NCBI RefSeq assembly: GCF_030123505.1
Contig: NZ_CP126115.1
Location: forward strand, 4,354,001 to 4,418,000
Origin: Neobacillus sp. YX16
Lineage (GTDB): Bacteria > Bacillota > Bacilli > Bacillales > Cytobacillaceae
Direction: 5' to 3'
Length of the DNA: 64,000 bases
Both the position numbers and the translations under genes were made by a program. Below the pieces are notes generated by a model that searched no databases, was not told the origin of the DNA, and saw nothing but the letters and a program-made list of their open reading frames with translations. Position 1 is the first letter of the stretch, and each line of letters starts with the position of its first letter. Of the stretch, positions 16,816 to 26,321 are shown in pieces.

Positions 16816-17520
16816 TTACTTTTTATATCCGAAATGAACGGCTGCAGCTCCACCACTATACGGCTTATAATATACATCTTTAAAGCCAGCTGTCTCAAAC
16901 ATTCTAGCCAATTCTTTCATTCCCGGAAAATTGCGGGCCGATTCTTGGAGCCAGGAATATTCTTTATAGCTCTTTGCAAATAACTTGCCAAACATAGGCA
17001 TGATAAATTTAAAATAAAAATAATATAGCTGTTTATACCCTACTAAAGTAGGCTGGGAGGTTTCAAGACAAACCGCAATTCCTCCTGGTTTTAAAACACG
17101 ATTCATTTCCTTTAACACTTGAAGGTAATCAGGAACATTTCGTAACCCAAATCCTATCGTTACATAATGAAAGCTATTATCAGGGAAAGGCAATTCCATT
17201 GCATTACCATGAATTAAGTTAACCTGCTTTAGACCGAGTCTTTTTACCTTTTCAACCCCAACATTTAACATATTTTGACTAAAGTCCAATCCAGTCACTT
17301 CACCGGAAGGACCAACAGCTTCAGCTAAAGCAATCGTCCAGTCCCCTGTTCCACAACATACATCCAGCGCTTTCGAACCTGGTTTGACATTCATCCTTCT
17401 CATGGTATCCTTACGCCATTTGATGTGCTGCTGAAAACTAATAACCGAGTTCATTTTATCATAGTTATCAGATATTTTCTCAAAGACCTTATGAACTCGT
17501 TGTTCCTTAGATTGCTGCAT
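16816..17520 (-). CDS. menG: Demethylmenaquinone methyltransferase
   Basis: A 234-residue SAM-dependent methyltransferase of the UbiE/MenG family, last step of menaquinone synthesis. Motifs are the SAM-binding [10 protein letters not shown] (about 53-62), GLDFSQNML, and the C-terminal [13 protein letters not shown]. It lies between hepS and hepT, so the prenyl chain synthase and the ring methylase are co-expressed. It begins 4 bases after the hepS stop. Confidence 0.96.
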   Translation of the reverse strand: MQQSKEQRVHKVFEKISDNYDKMNSVISFQQHIKWRKDTMRRMNVKPGSKALDVCCGTGDWTIALAEAVGPSGEVTGLDFSQNMLNVGVEKVKRLGLKQVNLIHGNAMELPFPDNSFHYVTIGFGLRNVPDYLQVLKEMNRVLKPGGIAVCLETSQPTLVGYKQLYYFYFKFIMPMFGKLFAKSYKEYSWLQESARNFPGMKELARMFETAGFKDVYYKPYSGGAAAVHFGYKK

Positions 17521-17524
17521 TTGC

Positions 17525-18337
17525 TTACCCTTCTTCCACTAAAGTTTTCGCAATTGGTTGATGTTCATTAATGATCGAAGTAATTCTAGCTTCAAGCATA
17601 TCATTTAAATATGGCAGCTGACTTATCCCTTTTAGTAGGAATTGTTTTGAAGAATCAAGATATCGATCACAAATTACAAGCAAATCACTTTGCTGTTTAT
17701 CTGAGAGATTTTTTATTTTAAGGTGTTTATTTGGAATGGTAATATCTTTCATATATTCAAACACATAGCTGCTTCTAGCTTCCATAAAAAGGTTCTTCTC
17801 TTCAAGCAAGCGTTTGAAAAAAAATAAGTTCGCTATAAATTCATTCCATAAGTCTAATTTAAAACATTCAGAGAATTTCACAAGTAAAGAGCTTTCAATT
17901 TTCTTTATACTTGTCATTAAGTTGTCAATTCCGTTAAGTTCCTTCTGATAGACGGAAACTTTATGTTCATTAACCTCTTTTATCCCTTTGGAGAGTTCTT
18001 TTATCATGATAATATTTTCAGAATCTGCCAATAGTTTATAATATAAACCACTATAATAATCCCCAGCTAGGACCGTTAATTGTCTGTTTTTTTCATCCAC
18101 ATTTGCATTAGATATATGCTCATGGGTATCAAGGGCAATCTGGATAAGCATAGTTGTCATCGTATAATTTTTTAACTCATTGTAAGACAATTCGAGTCGA
18201 TCCATAATGGACACAAGAATAAGCAGTTTATCTTCATCAATTACAGGCTTCTCAATATATTTTAGCAAGTAAGGATGAAATACTTTTTGCTCAACTTGCT
18301 CCTTAATGTCTGTAAAATTTTGTCGAATGTCTGGCAA
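17525..18337 (-). CDS. hepS: Heptaprenyl diphosphate synthase, regulatory subunit (component I)
   Basis: About 270 residues, all helical, with the family segments [19 protein letters not shown] and [19 protein letters not shown]. It has no catalytic aspartate motif; it partners HepT to fix the chain length. The start is uncertain: TTG at 18337 has a well-spaced GGTGAT, while a GTG three codons upstream (18346) is also possible. Position (upstream of menG) and sequence agree with B. subtilis hepS. About 160 bases separate it from mtrB, with no clear terminator seen there. Confidence 0.92.
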   Translation of the reverse strand: MPDIRQNFTDIKEQVEQKVFHPYLLKYIEKPVIDEDKLLILVSIMDRLELSYNELKNYTMTTMLIQIALDTHEHISNANVDEKNRQLTVLAGDYYSGLYYKLLADSENIIMIKELSKGIKEVNEHKVSVYQKELNGIDNLMTSIKKIESSLLVKFSECFKLDLWNEFIANLFFFKRLLEEKNLFMEARSSYVFEYMKDITIPNKHLKIKNLSDKQQSDLLVICDRYLDSSKQFLLKGISQLPYLNDMLEARITSIINEHQPIAKTLVEEG

Positions 18338-18497
18338 ATTAATCACCCTTGCTTCCCCGAATTAATATATTTATTACGATCCTTTTATGTAAACAAGGCA
18401 GTGACAATTATATCATAAAAGCTTATGTATGGGCAGAAATTCTCAAAATAAATACATTTCTACCGATATGAATTTAGAATGAAAAACGAATGAGTGA

Positions 18498-18734
18498 TTA
18501 TTTTTTCATTTCGCTTTCAATTTCGCCAAATTGCGTCATTATTTTTGCATTTCCCCTAATCTTTATTGCTGATGTATGTTCGGTGAATTGAGCAATAAGT
18601 ACTTCGCCTTTATCCAGCTTTTCAGAATGATGAAATTTCGTGTCACTGCCTCTCGTTAATCCAATAACATTGACACCATCATCAACTGCTTTGATAACAA
18701 CAAACTCGCTGCTTTGTGGTTGTCGTTTTTCCAT
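18498..18734 (-). CDS. mtrB: trp RNA-binding attenuation protein (TRAP)
   Basis: A 78-residue protein very close to B. subtilis MtrB, an 11-subunit ring that binds tryptophan and then wraps RNA carrying multiple GAG/TAG triplets. That terminates or blocks translation of trp genes. Family segments are [20 protein letters not shown] and [13 protein letters not shown]. It is 12 bases downstream of folE, as in the B. subtilis mtrAB operon. The trp operon is not in its usual place in this window, so TRAP targets must be elsewhere. Confidence 0.97.
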   Translation of the reverse strand: MEKRQPQSSEFVVIKAVDDGVNVIGLTRGSDTKFHHSEKLDKGEVLIAQFTEHTSAIKIRGNAKIMTQFGEIESEMKK

Positions 18735-18746
18735 AGTATCACCCCA

Positions 18747-19313
18747 CTAACTCTTAATTAAAGATAAAATTTCAGAACGAGCAATAGTATCATTTGCAAG
18801 ATTGCCACGTACTGCAGTTGTTACTGTTTTTGATCCTGGTTTTTTCACCCCGCGCATTGTCATACACATATGTTCTGCCTCAACAACAACCATTACTCCA
18901 TGTGGAGCTAATTTCTCCATCAAACTATTAGCAATGGTAGAAGTGATTCTCTCTTGCAGCTGAGGTCTTTTAGCGACTGCCTCTACTGCCCTTGCCAATT
19001 TGCTTAACCCTGTCACACGTCCATCTTTTGGAATATAGGCAACATGTGCTTTTCCAAAGAAAGGTACTAGATGGTGTTCACACATAGAATAGAACGGGAT
19101 ATCCTTCACTAGAACTAATTCTTCATGGTCTTCACTAAATACGGTCTCGAAATGTTTTTTCGGATCTTCATTAAGACCACTAAAAACCTCTTCGTACATT
19201 TTTGCTACTCGTTTCGGAGTATCAAGCAAGCCTTCCCTGCTCGGATCTTCACCAATCGCTGTTAATATTAAACGTACTGCCTCTTCAATTTGGGTACGAT
19301 TCACTTCAGACAT
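18747..19313 (-). CDS. folE: GTP cyclohydrolase I
   Basis: A 188-residue enzyme (mtrA in B. subtilis) that opens GTP to dihydroneopterin triphosphate, the entry to folate synthesis. Zinc ligands C78 and H81 (CEHHLVPF) and C150 (HMCMTMRGV) are present. It is the first gene of folE-mtrB. The start ATG at 19313 is preceded by a GGGGGAA site. The length matches the family. Confidence 0.97.
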   Translation of the reverse strand: MSEVNRTQIEEAVRLILTAIGEDPSREGLLDTPKRVAKMYEEVFSGLNEDPKKHFETVFSEDHEELVLVKDIPFYSMCEHHLVPFFGKAHVAYIPKDGRVTGLSKLARAVEAVAKRPQLQERITSTIANSLMEKLAPHGVMVVVEAEHMCMTMRGVKKPGSKTVTTAVRGNLANDTIARSEILSLIKS

Positions 19314-19402
19314 GCATATTCCCCCTACTATATATCAACCAAGTATATATGACAAATACATATTAGCACAACAAAATTGATGTTCAAAGTAAGAATACCA
19401 CA

Positions 19403-19437
19403 GAAAAAAGGTCATGGTGGTTACCATGACCTTTTTG
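19403..19437 (-). terminator. Terminator of hbs
   Basis: Perfect stem AAAAAGGTCATGGT / ACCATGACCTTTTT with a 5-base loop, located just after the HU gene on the minus strand. Confidence 0.9.
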
Positions 19438-19459
19438 CCGAGGCAATAAATTTATGTAA

Positions 19460-19732
19460 TTATTTTACTGCATCTTTAAGCGCTTTACCTGGTTTGAAAG
19501 CAGGAACTTTGCTTGCACCAATTTCGATTTCCTCACCAGTTTGAGGATTACGTCCTTTACGTGCTGCGCGTTCGCGTACTTCAAAGTTTCCAAAACCGAT
19601 TAGTTGGACTTTATCACCATTTTTCAAAGCATCTAGAATTGCATCAAAAACAGCATCAACTGCTTTTGTAGCGTCTTTTTTAGAAAGCTCGCTTGCTTCT
19701 GCAACTGCGTTAATTAGTTCTGTCTTGTTCAT
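19460..19732 (-). CDS. hbs: DNA-binding protein HU
   Basis: A 90-residue histone-like protein, nearly identical to B. subtilis HBsu: [19 protein letters not shown] at the start and the DNA-arm signature [19 protein letters not shown]. It bends and compacts DNA as a dimer. The ATG at 19732 is used: AGGAGGTGA precedes it at the right distance, whereas the GTG at 19741 lies inside that ribosome binding site. It is a single-gene unit with a strong terminator and a long upstream leader. Confidence 0.97.
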   Translation of the reverse strand: MNKTELINAVAEASELSKKDATKAVDAVFDAILDALKNGDKVQLIGFGNFEVRERAARKGRNPQTGEEIEIGASKVPAFKPGKALKDAVK

Positions 19733-19943
19733 GCTATTCACCTCCTCCCAATAATTATAAGTTAAGAATCATAAATAAGATTACTTATCTACATTTCTAA
19801 ACAATTTTTCTTATTTCTATACGTCATAGCGCGGTTTTATTGGAAAAGTAATCAAAAATTACTGCTTTTGATATTTTAATCTACTTTTTTAATAAAAACC
19901 CTATTATATAAAGGTTTTAAGCACCAAACGTAAGTCTGATAAA

Positions 19944-19972
19944 AGATTATCACAATCATTTACGCTTATCAA
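19944..19972 (-). promoter_or_regulatory. Candidate sigma-A promoter for hbs
   Basis: On the minus strand TTGATA (19967-19972), a 17-base spacer and TAATCT (19944-19949). It would give a leader of about 200 bases before the hbs start. The 19742-20065 region otherwise contains no ORF. Confidence 0.5.
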
Positions 19973-20065
19973 GAATAATTCATGAAATAATGGTAATCTT
20001 TTCTTCATTTCTACAAATTTCTACTAAATTTTGTAATTTTGGGTGTAGATTTTTGTAAAAAAGAA

Positions 20066-20248
20066 GGCTGTGTTAAACTTGGCTGTTGATTTGCGCTCCA
20101 GGCGCTATGCTTTCCGCGGGCTCGCCCGTGAGCCTCCTTACAGCTTCGCTCCTGCAGGGTCTCACTCAGCTCGTTTATCCCGTAGGAGTCAAGCTCCTTC
20201 CGCTCCAATCAACAGGTTCCAAAATCAACAGTCTCCTTTAACACAGCC
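20066..20248 (+). repeat. Dispersed structured repeat, short form (copy 2 of family A)
   Basis: A 183-bp element with the same terminal inverted repeats GGCTGTGTTA / TAACACAGCC and the same inner ends (CTGTTGATTTGCGCTCCAGG ... CCTTCCGCTCCAATCAACAG) as copies 1 and 4, but a diverged centre with its own palindrome (GCGGGCTCGCCCGTGAGCC). It lies between the spoIVA terminator and the hbs promoter region. Confidence 0.9.
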
Positions 20249-20249
20249 A

Positions 20250-20282
20250 AAAAGAAAAAAGACTCCAATTGGAGTCTTCAAG
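20250..20282 (-). terminator. Terminator of spoIVA
   Basis: On the minus strand AAGACTCC-AATT-GGAGTCTT followed by TTTTCTTTTT, directly after the spoIVA stop codon. The family A repeat begins 2 bases beyond. Confidence 0.88.
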
Positions 20283-20283
20283 C

Positions 20284-21762
20284 CTAAAGGATTATTGCAA
20301 TCAAACCGCCTGATCCTTCGTTAATAATTCTCTCTAACGTCTCTTTTAGTTTATATCTTGCATTCTCTGGCATTAAGGAAAGCTTGGCTTGGATACCCTC
20401 CCTAACGATAGAGCTTAACGAACGTCCAAATATATCAGAGTTCCAGATGGATAATGGATCATCCTCGAAGTCCTGCATTAGGTAGCGAACTAACTCTTCA
20501 CTTTGCTTTTCTGTCCCAATAATCGGAGCGAACTCAGATTCAACATCGACCTTTATCATATGGATCGATGGGGCCACCGCTCGCAGCCTAACTCCAAACC
20601 TTGCACCCTGGCGGATAATTTCAGGTTCTTCCAGGCTCATATCTGAAAGTGACGGCGACGCAATACCGTAGCCAGTTTGTTTGACCATTCTTAATGCGTC
20701 AGAAATATGGTCATACTCTGCTTTTGCATATGCAAAATCCTGCATGAGCTCAAGAAGATGATCTTTACCCCTGATTTCAACCCCTACAATTTCTTTTAAA
20801 ATATCATCGTAAAGTTCGTCTGGAGCAAATAAATCAATTTCTGCCACACCTTGACCCATTTCAATCCCGGCTAACCCAGCTCTCTCAATATAATCAAAAT
20901 CGCTAAACTGCTGCACGACACGATCAACATCTCTTAATCTCTTGATATCTTTAACTGTTTCTTTAACAGCTTCTTGATAACTTTCACGCAGCCAGTGATT
21001 TTCTCTCAATACCATGACCCAGCTAGGCAGATTAACATTAACCTCAAGGACTGGAAACTCATATAGAGCCTCTCTGAGAACATTGAGTACATCACTGTCA
21101 CGCATGCTTTCAACACTCATTGCGAGGACAGGAATGTCATACTTTTCCGCTAAGCTAGACCTAAGCGTCTCAGTGCTAGGATGATATGGCTGGGCGCTAT
21201 TGACAACCATAATAAACGGTTTGCCAACTTCCTTCAGTTCGTTAATGACTCTTTCCTCAGCTTCAATGTAATTGCTTCTTGGAATTTCACCAATTGTCCC
21301 ATCAGTAGTAACCACTACGCCAATTGTAGAATGCTCTTGAATCACTTTTCGTGTTCCAATTTCAGCAGCTTCATGGAACGGAATAGGTTCCTCGTACCAT
21401 GGGGTAGTAATCATTCTAGGGCCATTTTCATCCTCATATCCTTTTGCACCCGGAACAGTGTAGCCAACACAATCAACTAATCTAATATTTACATTAAGAC
21501 CCTCATCAACATGAACAGTTGCCGCTTGATTCGGAACGAACTTTGGCTCTGTTGTCATAATTGTTTTCCCTGCTGCACTCTGAGGAAGTTCATCGACAGT
21601 TCTTGATCTTTCTGCCTCATTGTCTATATTCGGTAAAACCACAAGCTCCATAAATTTTTTAATAAATGTGGATTTTCCTGTTCGAACAGCACCTACTACT
21701 CCTAAATAAATATCACCGCCAGTTCTTTCGGCAATATCTTTGAAAATATCAACCTTTTCCAA
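20284..21762 (-). CDS. spoIVA: Spore coat morphogenesis ATPase SpoIVA
   Basis: A 492-residue protein, the same length as B. subtilis SpoIVA. The N-terminal NTPase domain has the Walker A GAVRTGKS (24-31) and VDCVGYTVPGA; the C-terminus ends GGLIAIIL, matching the conserved membrane-surface-targeting tail. In the mother cell it polymerises with ATP hydrolysis to form the coat basement layer on the forespore. The start is TTG (21762) with GGGAGGGGAT upstream. A sigma-E-like promoter sequence lies about 70 bases upstream. Confidence 0.98.
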   Translation of the reverse strand: MEKVDIFKDIAERTGGDIYLGVVGAVRTGKSTFIKKFMELVVLPNIDNEAERSRTVDELPQSAAGKTIMTTEPKFVPNQAATVHVDEGLNVNIRLVDCVGYTVPGAKGYEDENGPRMITTPWYEEPIPFHEAAEIGTRKVIQEHSTIGVVVTTDGTIGEIPRSNYIEAEERVINELKEVGKPFIMVVNSAQPYHPSTETLRSSLAEKYDIPVLAMSVESMRDSDVLNVLREALYEFPVLEVNVNLPSWVMVLRENHWLRESYQEAVKETVKDIKRLRDVDRVVQQFSDFDYIERAGLAGIEMGQGVAEIDLFAPDELYDDILKEIVGVEIRGKDHLLELMQDFAYAKAEYDHISDALRMVKQTGYGIASPSLSDMSLEEPEIIRQGARFGVRLRAVAPSIHMIKVDVESEFAPIIGTEKQSEELVRYLMQDFEDDPLSIWNSDIFGRSLSSIVREGIQAKLSLMPENARYKLKETLERIINEGSGGLIAIIL

Positions 21763-21829
21763 GTGATCCCCTCCCGATCATAGAGTAAAGTGGGATAATA
21801 TTATCCATCAAGATATTTTTGGACAATAT

Positions 21830-21860
21830 ATACTTATGACGTTGTCCTATATTGTTATGA
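21830..21860 (-). promoter_or_regulatory. Candidate sigma-E promoter for spoIVA
   Basis: On the minus strand TCATAA (21855-21860), a 16-base spacer and CATAAGTAT (21830-21838), resembling the sigma-E pattern (-35 ATA, -10 CATA...T). It fits the mother-cell expression known for spoIVA; inferred only. Confidence 0.45.
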
Positions 21861-21983
21861 CACTTTTTTATAAATTTTTTACCCCCTTAAATAAATATTC
21901 CATGAATATGCCCGTATCTGTTGTGTCTGAACAGTTGAACGAATGAGGGTTTCCGAGGCAACGTACAAGAGATCCTTTTTTGT

Positions 21984-22032
21984 CAAAAAAAAAACCCTAC
22001 TCCTACAATATATTTCGCAGGTGAAGGGTTAT
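21984..22032 (-). terminator. Terminator of the yphF unit
   Basis: On the minus strand AACCCTTCACCTGCGAA...TAGGAGTAGGGTT followed by ten Ts; the stem is imperfect but G/C-rich at its base. It lies just after yphF. Confidence 0.75.
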
Positions 22033-22047
22033 GACTATTTGACATTC

Positions 22048-22755
22048 TTATTGCTTTAAAAAAACCGGCTCATTATTCTCATCAATTGTGTAAGGCAAAG
22101 AATAGGCAGGAACAAACATGGAATCTTCCACAAGAATATTCCGTATATCCTCACCTGGTTTTACCGGCTTTACCGCTTTTTTTAGCTGCTGGAATAAATC
22201 CTGCCGGTAATCGACATAGACTTCAGCATCTGTTGTGACCACAAGTGGGAGATTTTGATTAGAAAATGGGCTAATAGCATATGGCTCCTGCTTATAACCT
22301 AATTCATTAAAATCAATCGTATACACATTTTCAGCAAGTTTGTCTTTATATGGCGGATATCCATTGGATTTAATCCTCAGTTTTATATCACGAATCGTAT
22401 CAACCATCCTTAAGTCTAACAGTTTTACAGTTGGATTGGTTTCAACATCTACAAGCACATATTGAAAGATCCCGCCACTTTCAAAGGCATTCCCTGGGGG
22501 CTCTGCAAGGTACTTGGGAGCGATTTTTTTAAAATCTATCGGATATTTTTGATAGATTGGAGTCACTGCATCTCTTGTTTTTATCGGCAGAATCCCCCCA
22601 TTATCCTCCTTAAAGGAGTTCACAGCTTGTTGAACTGCTTGGATTTGGTCGGTATAAGGGATTTGATTCTCCGCTAACTTCTCAGTGGGATACATGCATC
22701 CTGATAACATCAAAGTGGTAAAGATTAGTAACGTGCAAATGACTTTCCAATTCAT
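22048..22755 (-). CDS. yphF: YphF-like lipoprotein
   Basis: A 235-residue protein with a lipoprotein signal: hydrophobic residues 7-18 then the lipobox LSGC (cysteine about 20). The mature part is predicted to sit on the outer face of the membrane. Sequence and position (between spoIVA and yphE) match B. subtilis YphF, of unknown function. The internal stretch QAVQQAVNSFKEDNGGILP is typical of the family. It is followed by a terminator, and yphE ends 21 bases upstream. Confidence 0.85.
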   Translation of the reverse strand: MNWKVICTLLIFTTLMLSGCMYPTEKLAENQIPYTDQIQAVQQAVNSFKEDNGGILPIKTRDAVTPIYQKYPIDFKKIAPKYLAEPPGNAFESGGIFQYVLVDVETNPTVKLLDLRMVDTIRDIKLRIKSNGYPPYKDKLAENVYTIDFNELGYKQEPYAISPFSNQNLPLVVTTDAEVYVDYRQDLFQQLKKAVKPVKPGEDIRNILVEDSMFVPAYSLPYTIDENNEPVFLKQ

Positions 22756-22776
22756 ACAATCACCTGTTTTTTTGAA

Positions 22777-22962
22777 TTATGTAAAAAGGACAACAAATAA
22801 TGTAATACCTGAAATTAATAAAAAAATGTAAGCTAAGACGGCAGTTAAAACCTTTAGAATACCTTTTAACTTATAACGACTTAGATATATTGTTAAAATC
22901 GCCAGGAACATAAGACCCATCCCCGCAATTGATATCCACATTTTCAGCATACCTAGTGACAT
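22777..22962 (-). CDS. yphE: Small membrane protein YphE (DUF2768)
   Basis: A 61-residue protein with two hydrophobic helices (about 5-27 and 35-59) joined by a short basic loop (SRYKLKG). Size, topology and place between yphF and gpsA match B. subtilis YphE (DUF2768). Function unknown. The start ATG at 22962 follows GGGGGTGT. It is probably co-transcribed with yphF. Confidence 0.85.
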   Translation of the reverse strand: MSLGMLKMWISIAGMGLMFLAILTIYLSRYKLKGILKVLTAVLAYIFLLISGITLFVVLFT

Positions 22963-23063
22963 TAGGACACCCCCTTATTCCGAAAGCTATTATACCATAA
23001 GGAAGATGTTTTCATGAAAATTTTTGATTTTTTTGCTGTGAAGAAAGAATTTGTTCATATAGC

Positions 23064-23426
23064 GTGTTGATTTGTGCGGAAGGCACGAGACTCCTCGAAA
23101 ATGCTATCGCATTTTCTTCGTGCGTGGGCAGATTCGAGGAAGTAAATCAATGTCCTGCAGGAGGACGGGGCAGGGGAGACCCCGCAGACGCTTTAGCGTC
23201 GAGGAGTAGGAAAAGCGGAAGCGCCTTGTACAGCCCCGACAAGCGCTGGAGAGCCTGACGATGAAGTCATTCTTTGACTTCAACGTTGGGACCGAAGCGA
23301 CTCGAGGGGCTAGACAGGCTCCCCGTACCGCCTGCGGAAAGCGAAGTGCCTCGTGACAGGCAAAGACCGCCTGTCTCTGCGGTGATTTTTCAAAGAAGCT
23401 TTCCTTAGTGGAGCACAAATCAACAC
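23064..23426 (-). repeat. Dispersed mosaic repeat, long form (copy 3 of family A, inverted)
   Basis: A 363-bp element with ends GTGTTGATTTGTGC (23064-23077) and the exact complement GCACAAATCAACAC (23413-23426). It contains the three extra modules seen in long forms: Y (about 23091-23160, with hairpin AAAATGC-TATC-GCATTTT), X (23209-23314, 106 bp) and Z (about 23340-23412). X lacks 13 bp relative to the other copies, consistent with loss between two CTAG tetramers. ORFs inside are not credible. The gene-free gap 22963-23606 is otherwise empty apart from a terminator. Confidence 0.88.
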
Positions 23427-23440
23427 AACCATATCAAAAA

Positions 23441-23484
23441 CAAAAAAACTGAAGTAAAGAGGGGCGAATTCCTTACTTCAGTCT
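23441..23484 (-). terminator. Hairpin terminator beyond gpsA
   Basis: Perfect 10-bp stem ACTGAAGTAA / TTACTTCAGT with a 14-base loop, followed on the minus strand by a run of Ts. It is about 125 bases past the gpsA stop and 22 bases before the family A repeat. Confidence 0.78.
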
Positions 23485-23606
23485 TAGTGACTAAACAACC
23501 CATTAATTCGGTTCATACTACACGTGTGCTTCGCTTGCATTGTATGCAACCATGAGGGGAAACGCACTCAATGAATGCCTATTTTTCAGTGAAAATTGCA
23601 CAATTT

Positions 23607-24662
23607 TTATTCTTCAAGGTCTCTTTCCTCGAGAATATTCACCAGGTCTTCCATTTCATGGGTTTTACCACGGGCCATTAATACATCCACCGCATCTTTT
23701 GCGTTTTTACCATTAAATAATACATCGTAAAGGGCACAAGTAATCGGCATACTGACGTTATACTTTTGGGCAAGCTGATAGGCAGCTTTCGTTGTTCTTA
23801 CACCCTCTACAACCATTCCCATGTTATCTAGAACCTCTTCAAGGTTATTCCCTTTACCAAGTAGGTTTCCAGCTCTCCAGTTCCTTGAATGGACGCTTGT
23901 ACAGGTTACAATTAAATCACCTATTCCTGCTAATCCAGAAAACGTCAATGGGTTAGCCCCCATTTTGGTTCCCAAGCGAGCTATTTCCGCTAAACCTCTT
24001 GTAATTAATGCAGCTTTTGCATTATCACCATACCCCAGCCCGTCCGTTATTCCGGCAGCCAAGGCAATGATATTCTTTAATGCGCCGCCGATTTCAACTC
24101 CAATAACATCTGGATTCGTATAAACCCGAAAATTATGGTTTATAAACAAATCTTGTACCTCTTCTGCGGCACTCATATCCTCAGATGAAACCGTTACAGT
24201 GGTTGGGTGCCTCCTGCTGACTTCCTCGGCATGGCTTGGACCCGAGAGGACAACAACAGCTTTTAAAAGCTCCCTTGGCATCTCTTCTTTAATCAGTTCT
24301 GATATTCTCAAAAGGGAATCAGGCTCAATCCCCTTACTAACATGTGCAATGGTCAAAGGTGAGTTTTGAACAGTGCGTACTTTCCCAAGTACTTCGCGGA
24401 TTGCTTTCGTCGGGACCGCTAAAATAACTGTTTTTATTCCAGCCAATGCATCGCATAATGACGCATAACCGACAATTAATTCTGGCAGTTGTATTTCTGG
24501 CAAGTATTTATTATTCATATGGTATTGATTTATTTCTTTAACTTGGGAATCATTATGGCTCCACAGTCGGACTTCATGTCCATTGTCTGCAAGGACCATC
24601 GCAAGAGCCGTTCCCCAGCTGCCAGCACCAATAACAGCTATAGCTTCCTTATTTTCCTGCAT
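23607..24662 (-). CDS. gpsA: Glycerol-3-phosphate dehydrogenase [NAD(P)+]
   Basis: A 351-residue enzyme that reduces dihydroxyacetone phosphate to sn-glycerol-3-phosphate for phospholipid synthesis. It has a Rossmann site GAGSWGTA (12-19), the [11 protein letters not shown] segment and the substrate-binding motif [16 protein letters not shown]. der lies 22 bases upstream, as in B. subtilis. The length is normal, with about 10 extra N-terminal residues compared with the shortest family members. Confidence 0.97.
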   Translation of the reverse strand: MQENKEAIAVIGAGSWGTALAMVLADNGHEVRLWSHNDSQVKEINQYHMNNKYLPEIQLPELIVGYASLCDALAGIKTVILAVPTKAIREVLGKVRTVQNSPLTIAHVSKGIEPDSLLRISELIKEEMPRELLKAVVVLSGPSHAEEVSRRHPTTVTVSSEDMSAAEEVQDLFINHNFRVYTNPDVIGVEIGGALKNIIALAAGITDGLGYGDNAKAALITRGLAEIARLGTKMGANPLTFSGLAGIGDLIVTCTSVHSRNWRAGNLLGKGNNLEEVLDNMGMVVEGVRTTKAAYQLAQKYNVSMPITCALYDVLFNGKNAKDAVDVLMARGKTHEMEDLVNILEERDLEE

Positions 24663-24684
24663 TTAAATCACTCCCACCGTAAAA

Positions 24685-25995
24685 TTATTTTCTTTCTCTG
24701 GCATAAATTTTTATCGGGGTTCCCTCGAATCCAAAAGCTTCACGAATTCGATTTTCTAAGAAGCGCTCATAAGAGAAATGCATTAATTCTGGTTCGTTAA
24801 CAAAAACAACAAAGGTTGGCGGTTTAACAGCTACTTGTGTGGTGTAATAAATCTTTAATCGACGACCTTTATCCGTTGGTGTTGGATTCATGGCTACCGC
24901 ATCCATAATTATATCATTTAATACACTTGTTTCGACACGCATTGAATGGTTTTCACTAGCTGTATTAATCATTGGTAAAAGTGTATGAATACGTTTTTTC
25001 GTCTTTGCAGACAAGAAAACAATCGGAGCATAACTTAAGTAGAGAAAATGCTCTCTAATTTTCTGTTCAAGTTCCTTCATTGTTTTTTCATCTTTTTCAA
25101 CAGCATCCCATTTGTTGACCACAATAACTATTGCCCTTCCAGCTTCATGTGCATATCCGGCAATTTTCTTATCCTGTTCGATGATTCCTTCTTCTGCATT
25201 AATGACAACTAGAACAACATCAGACCGTTCTATTGCCCTTAAGGCACGGAGTACACTATATTTTTCGGTACTCTCATAGACTTTTCCTTTTTTCCTCATT
25301 CCAGCCGTATCAATAATGACATACTTATCGCCATTATACGTATAAGGTGAATCCACAGCATCTCTGGTTGTTCCCGCAATATCACTTACAATAACACGGT
25401 CTTCTCCCAGAATTGCATTCACTAATGATGACTTCCCAACATTTGGCCGGCCAATTAGTGAAAATTTAATGACATCTGCATCATAATCCTGACCCTTATC
25501 CTTTGGAAAATGTTTGGCAGCCTCATCGAGAAGGTCTCCCAATCCAAGTCCATGAGAACCTGATACTGGTATAGGTTCTCCAAAACCTAATGAATAAAAA
25601 TCATAGATTTGTTCACGCATTTCAGGATTATCAATTTTGTTAACGGCTAATACGATAGGTTTTTTGGATTTATATAAAATCTTTGCTACCTCTTCGTCTG
25701 CAGCTGTAACTCCTTCTCTGCCATTTGTTAGAAAAATGATAACATCTGCTTCGTCAATAGCTACTTCAGCCTGCTGGCGAATTTGCTCGAGAAAAGGTTC
25801 ATCCCCGATATCAATCCCACCCGTATCAATTACATTAAAATCATGTGTCAACCATTCCCCAGAGCTATAAATTCGATCACGCGTTACTCCAGGGATATCC
25901 TCAACGATAGAAATCCTCTCTCCAACAATTCTGTTGAAAATGGTCGATTTCCCTACATTCGGTCGCCCTACAATGGCTATAACAGGTTTTACCAT
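24685..25995 (-). CDS. der: Ribosome biogenesis GTPase Der (EngA)
   Basis: A 436-residue protein with two tandem GTPase domains: G1 motifs GRPNVGKST (10-18) and GRPNVGKSS (about 182-190), each followed by its DTGG/DTAG and NKxD motifs, then a KH-like C-terminal domain ending [16 protein letters not shown]. Essential for 50S ribosome assembly. The ATG at 25995 gives the standard 436 residues; the frame is open 12 codons further upstream, but that extension is not family-like. Confidence 0.97.
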   Translation of the reverse strand: MVKPVIAIVGRPNVGKSTIFNRIVGERISIVEDIPGVTRDRIYSSGEWLTHDFNVIDTGGIDIGDEPFLEQIRQQAEVAIDEADVIIFLTNGREGVTAADEEVAKILYKSKKPIVLAVNKIDNPEMREQIYDFYSLGFGEPIPVSGSHGLGLGDLLDEAAKHFPKDKGQDYDADVIKFSLIGRPNVGKSSLVNAILGEDRVIVSDIAGTTRDAVDSPYTYNGDKYVIIDTAGMRKKGKVYESTEKYSVLRALRAIERSDVVLVVINAEEGIIEQDKKIAGYAHEAGRAIVIVVNKWDAVEKDEKTMKELEQKIREHFLYLSYAPIVFLSAKTKKRIHTLLPMINTASENHSMRVETSVLNDIIMDAVAMNPTPTDKGRRLKIYYTTQVAVKPPTFVVFVNEPELMHFSYERFLENRIREAFGFEGTPIKIYARERK

Positions 25996-26102
25996 TATAA
26001 TCGCCATCCTTTCTATCCATATATTTATCAATATTTTGTTATTTTATCGTTAAAGCAGAGAAACTCAATTATATAATTAAGCAATTGCGTACTAATGATA
26101 AA

Positions 26103-26131
26103 GAAACCCTTCTATCCAAAAGAAGGGTCTA
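26103..26131 (-). terminator. Terminator downstream of yphA
   Basis: Stem ACCCTTCT / AGAAGGGT with a 7-base loop, then TTTCTTTA on the minus strand; it separates yphA from der. Confidence 0.65.
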
Positions 26132-26179
26132 ACCATATTATTTTAGCAATGTGAATCCTTTCCTGCAATGGTAAAGTTT

Positions 26180-26300
26180 AAAAGCGTAAGGCGCCTGCCC
26201 TTCGGCGACAAGCGTAAGACGAGCCCGAAGGAAGGTTGCCCTTTAACCTTCTTGACGGATTGGCTGTAGACCATCGAGCCGATGGCGCCTGAAACTGGAC
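26180..26300 (+). repeat. Stand-alone structured repeat (family B, copy 1)
   Basis: About 121 bp beginning AAAAGCGTAAGGCGCC and ending GATGGCGCCTGAAACTGG, so the ends form a GGCGCC-based inverted repeat. Internal complementary pair GCCCTTCGG / CCCGAAGG. It shares GCGACA-AGCGTAAGACGAGCC and AGGAAGGTTG with the element at 42461-42606. It lies in the der-yphA gap. Confidence 0.8.
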
Positions 26301-26321
26301 AACTCTTAAAGACAAAAATTA

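Noticed and set aside
20070..20324. Plus-strand ORF (84 codons) over repeat copy 2 and the spoIVA end
   Set aside because: Reads through the repeat and terminator; this type of frame is a common spurious annotation in such repeats.
23104..23418. Minus-strand ORF (104 codons) in the long repeat
   Set aside because: Entirely within the mosaic repeat, basic low-complexity product, frame not kept in the other long copies.
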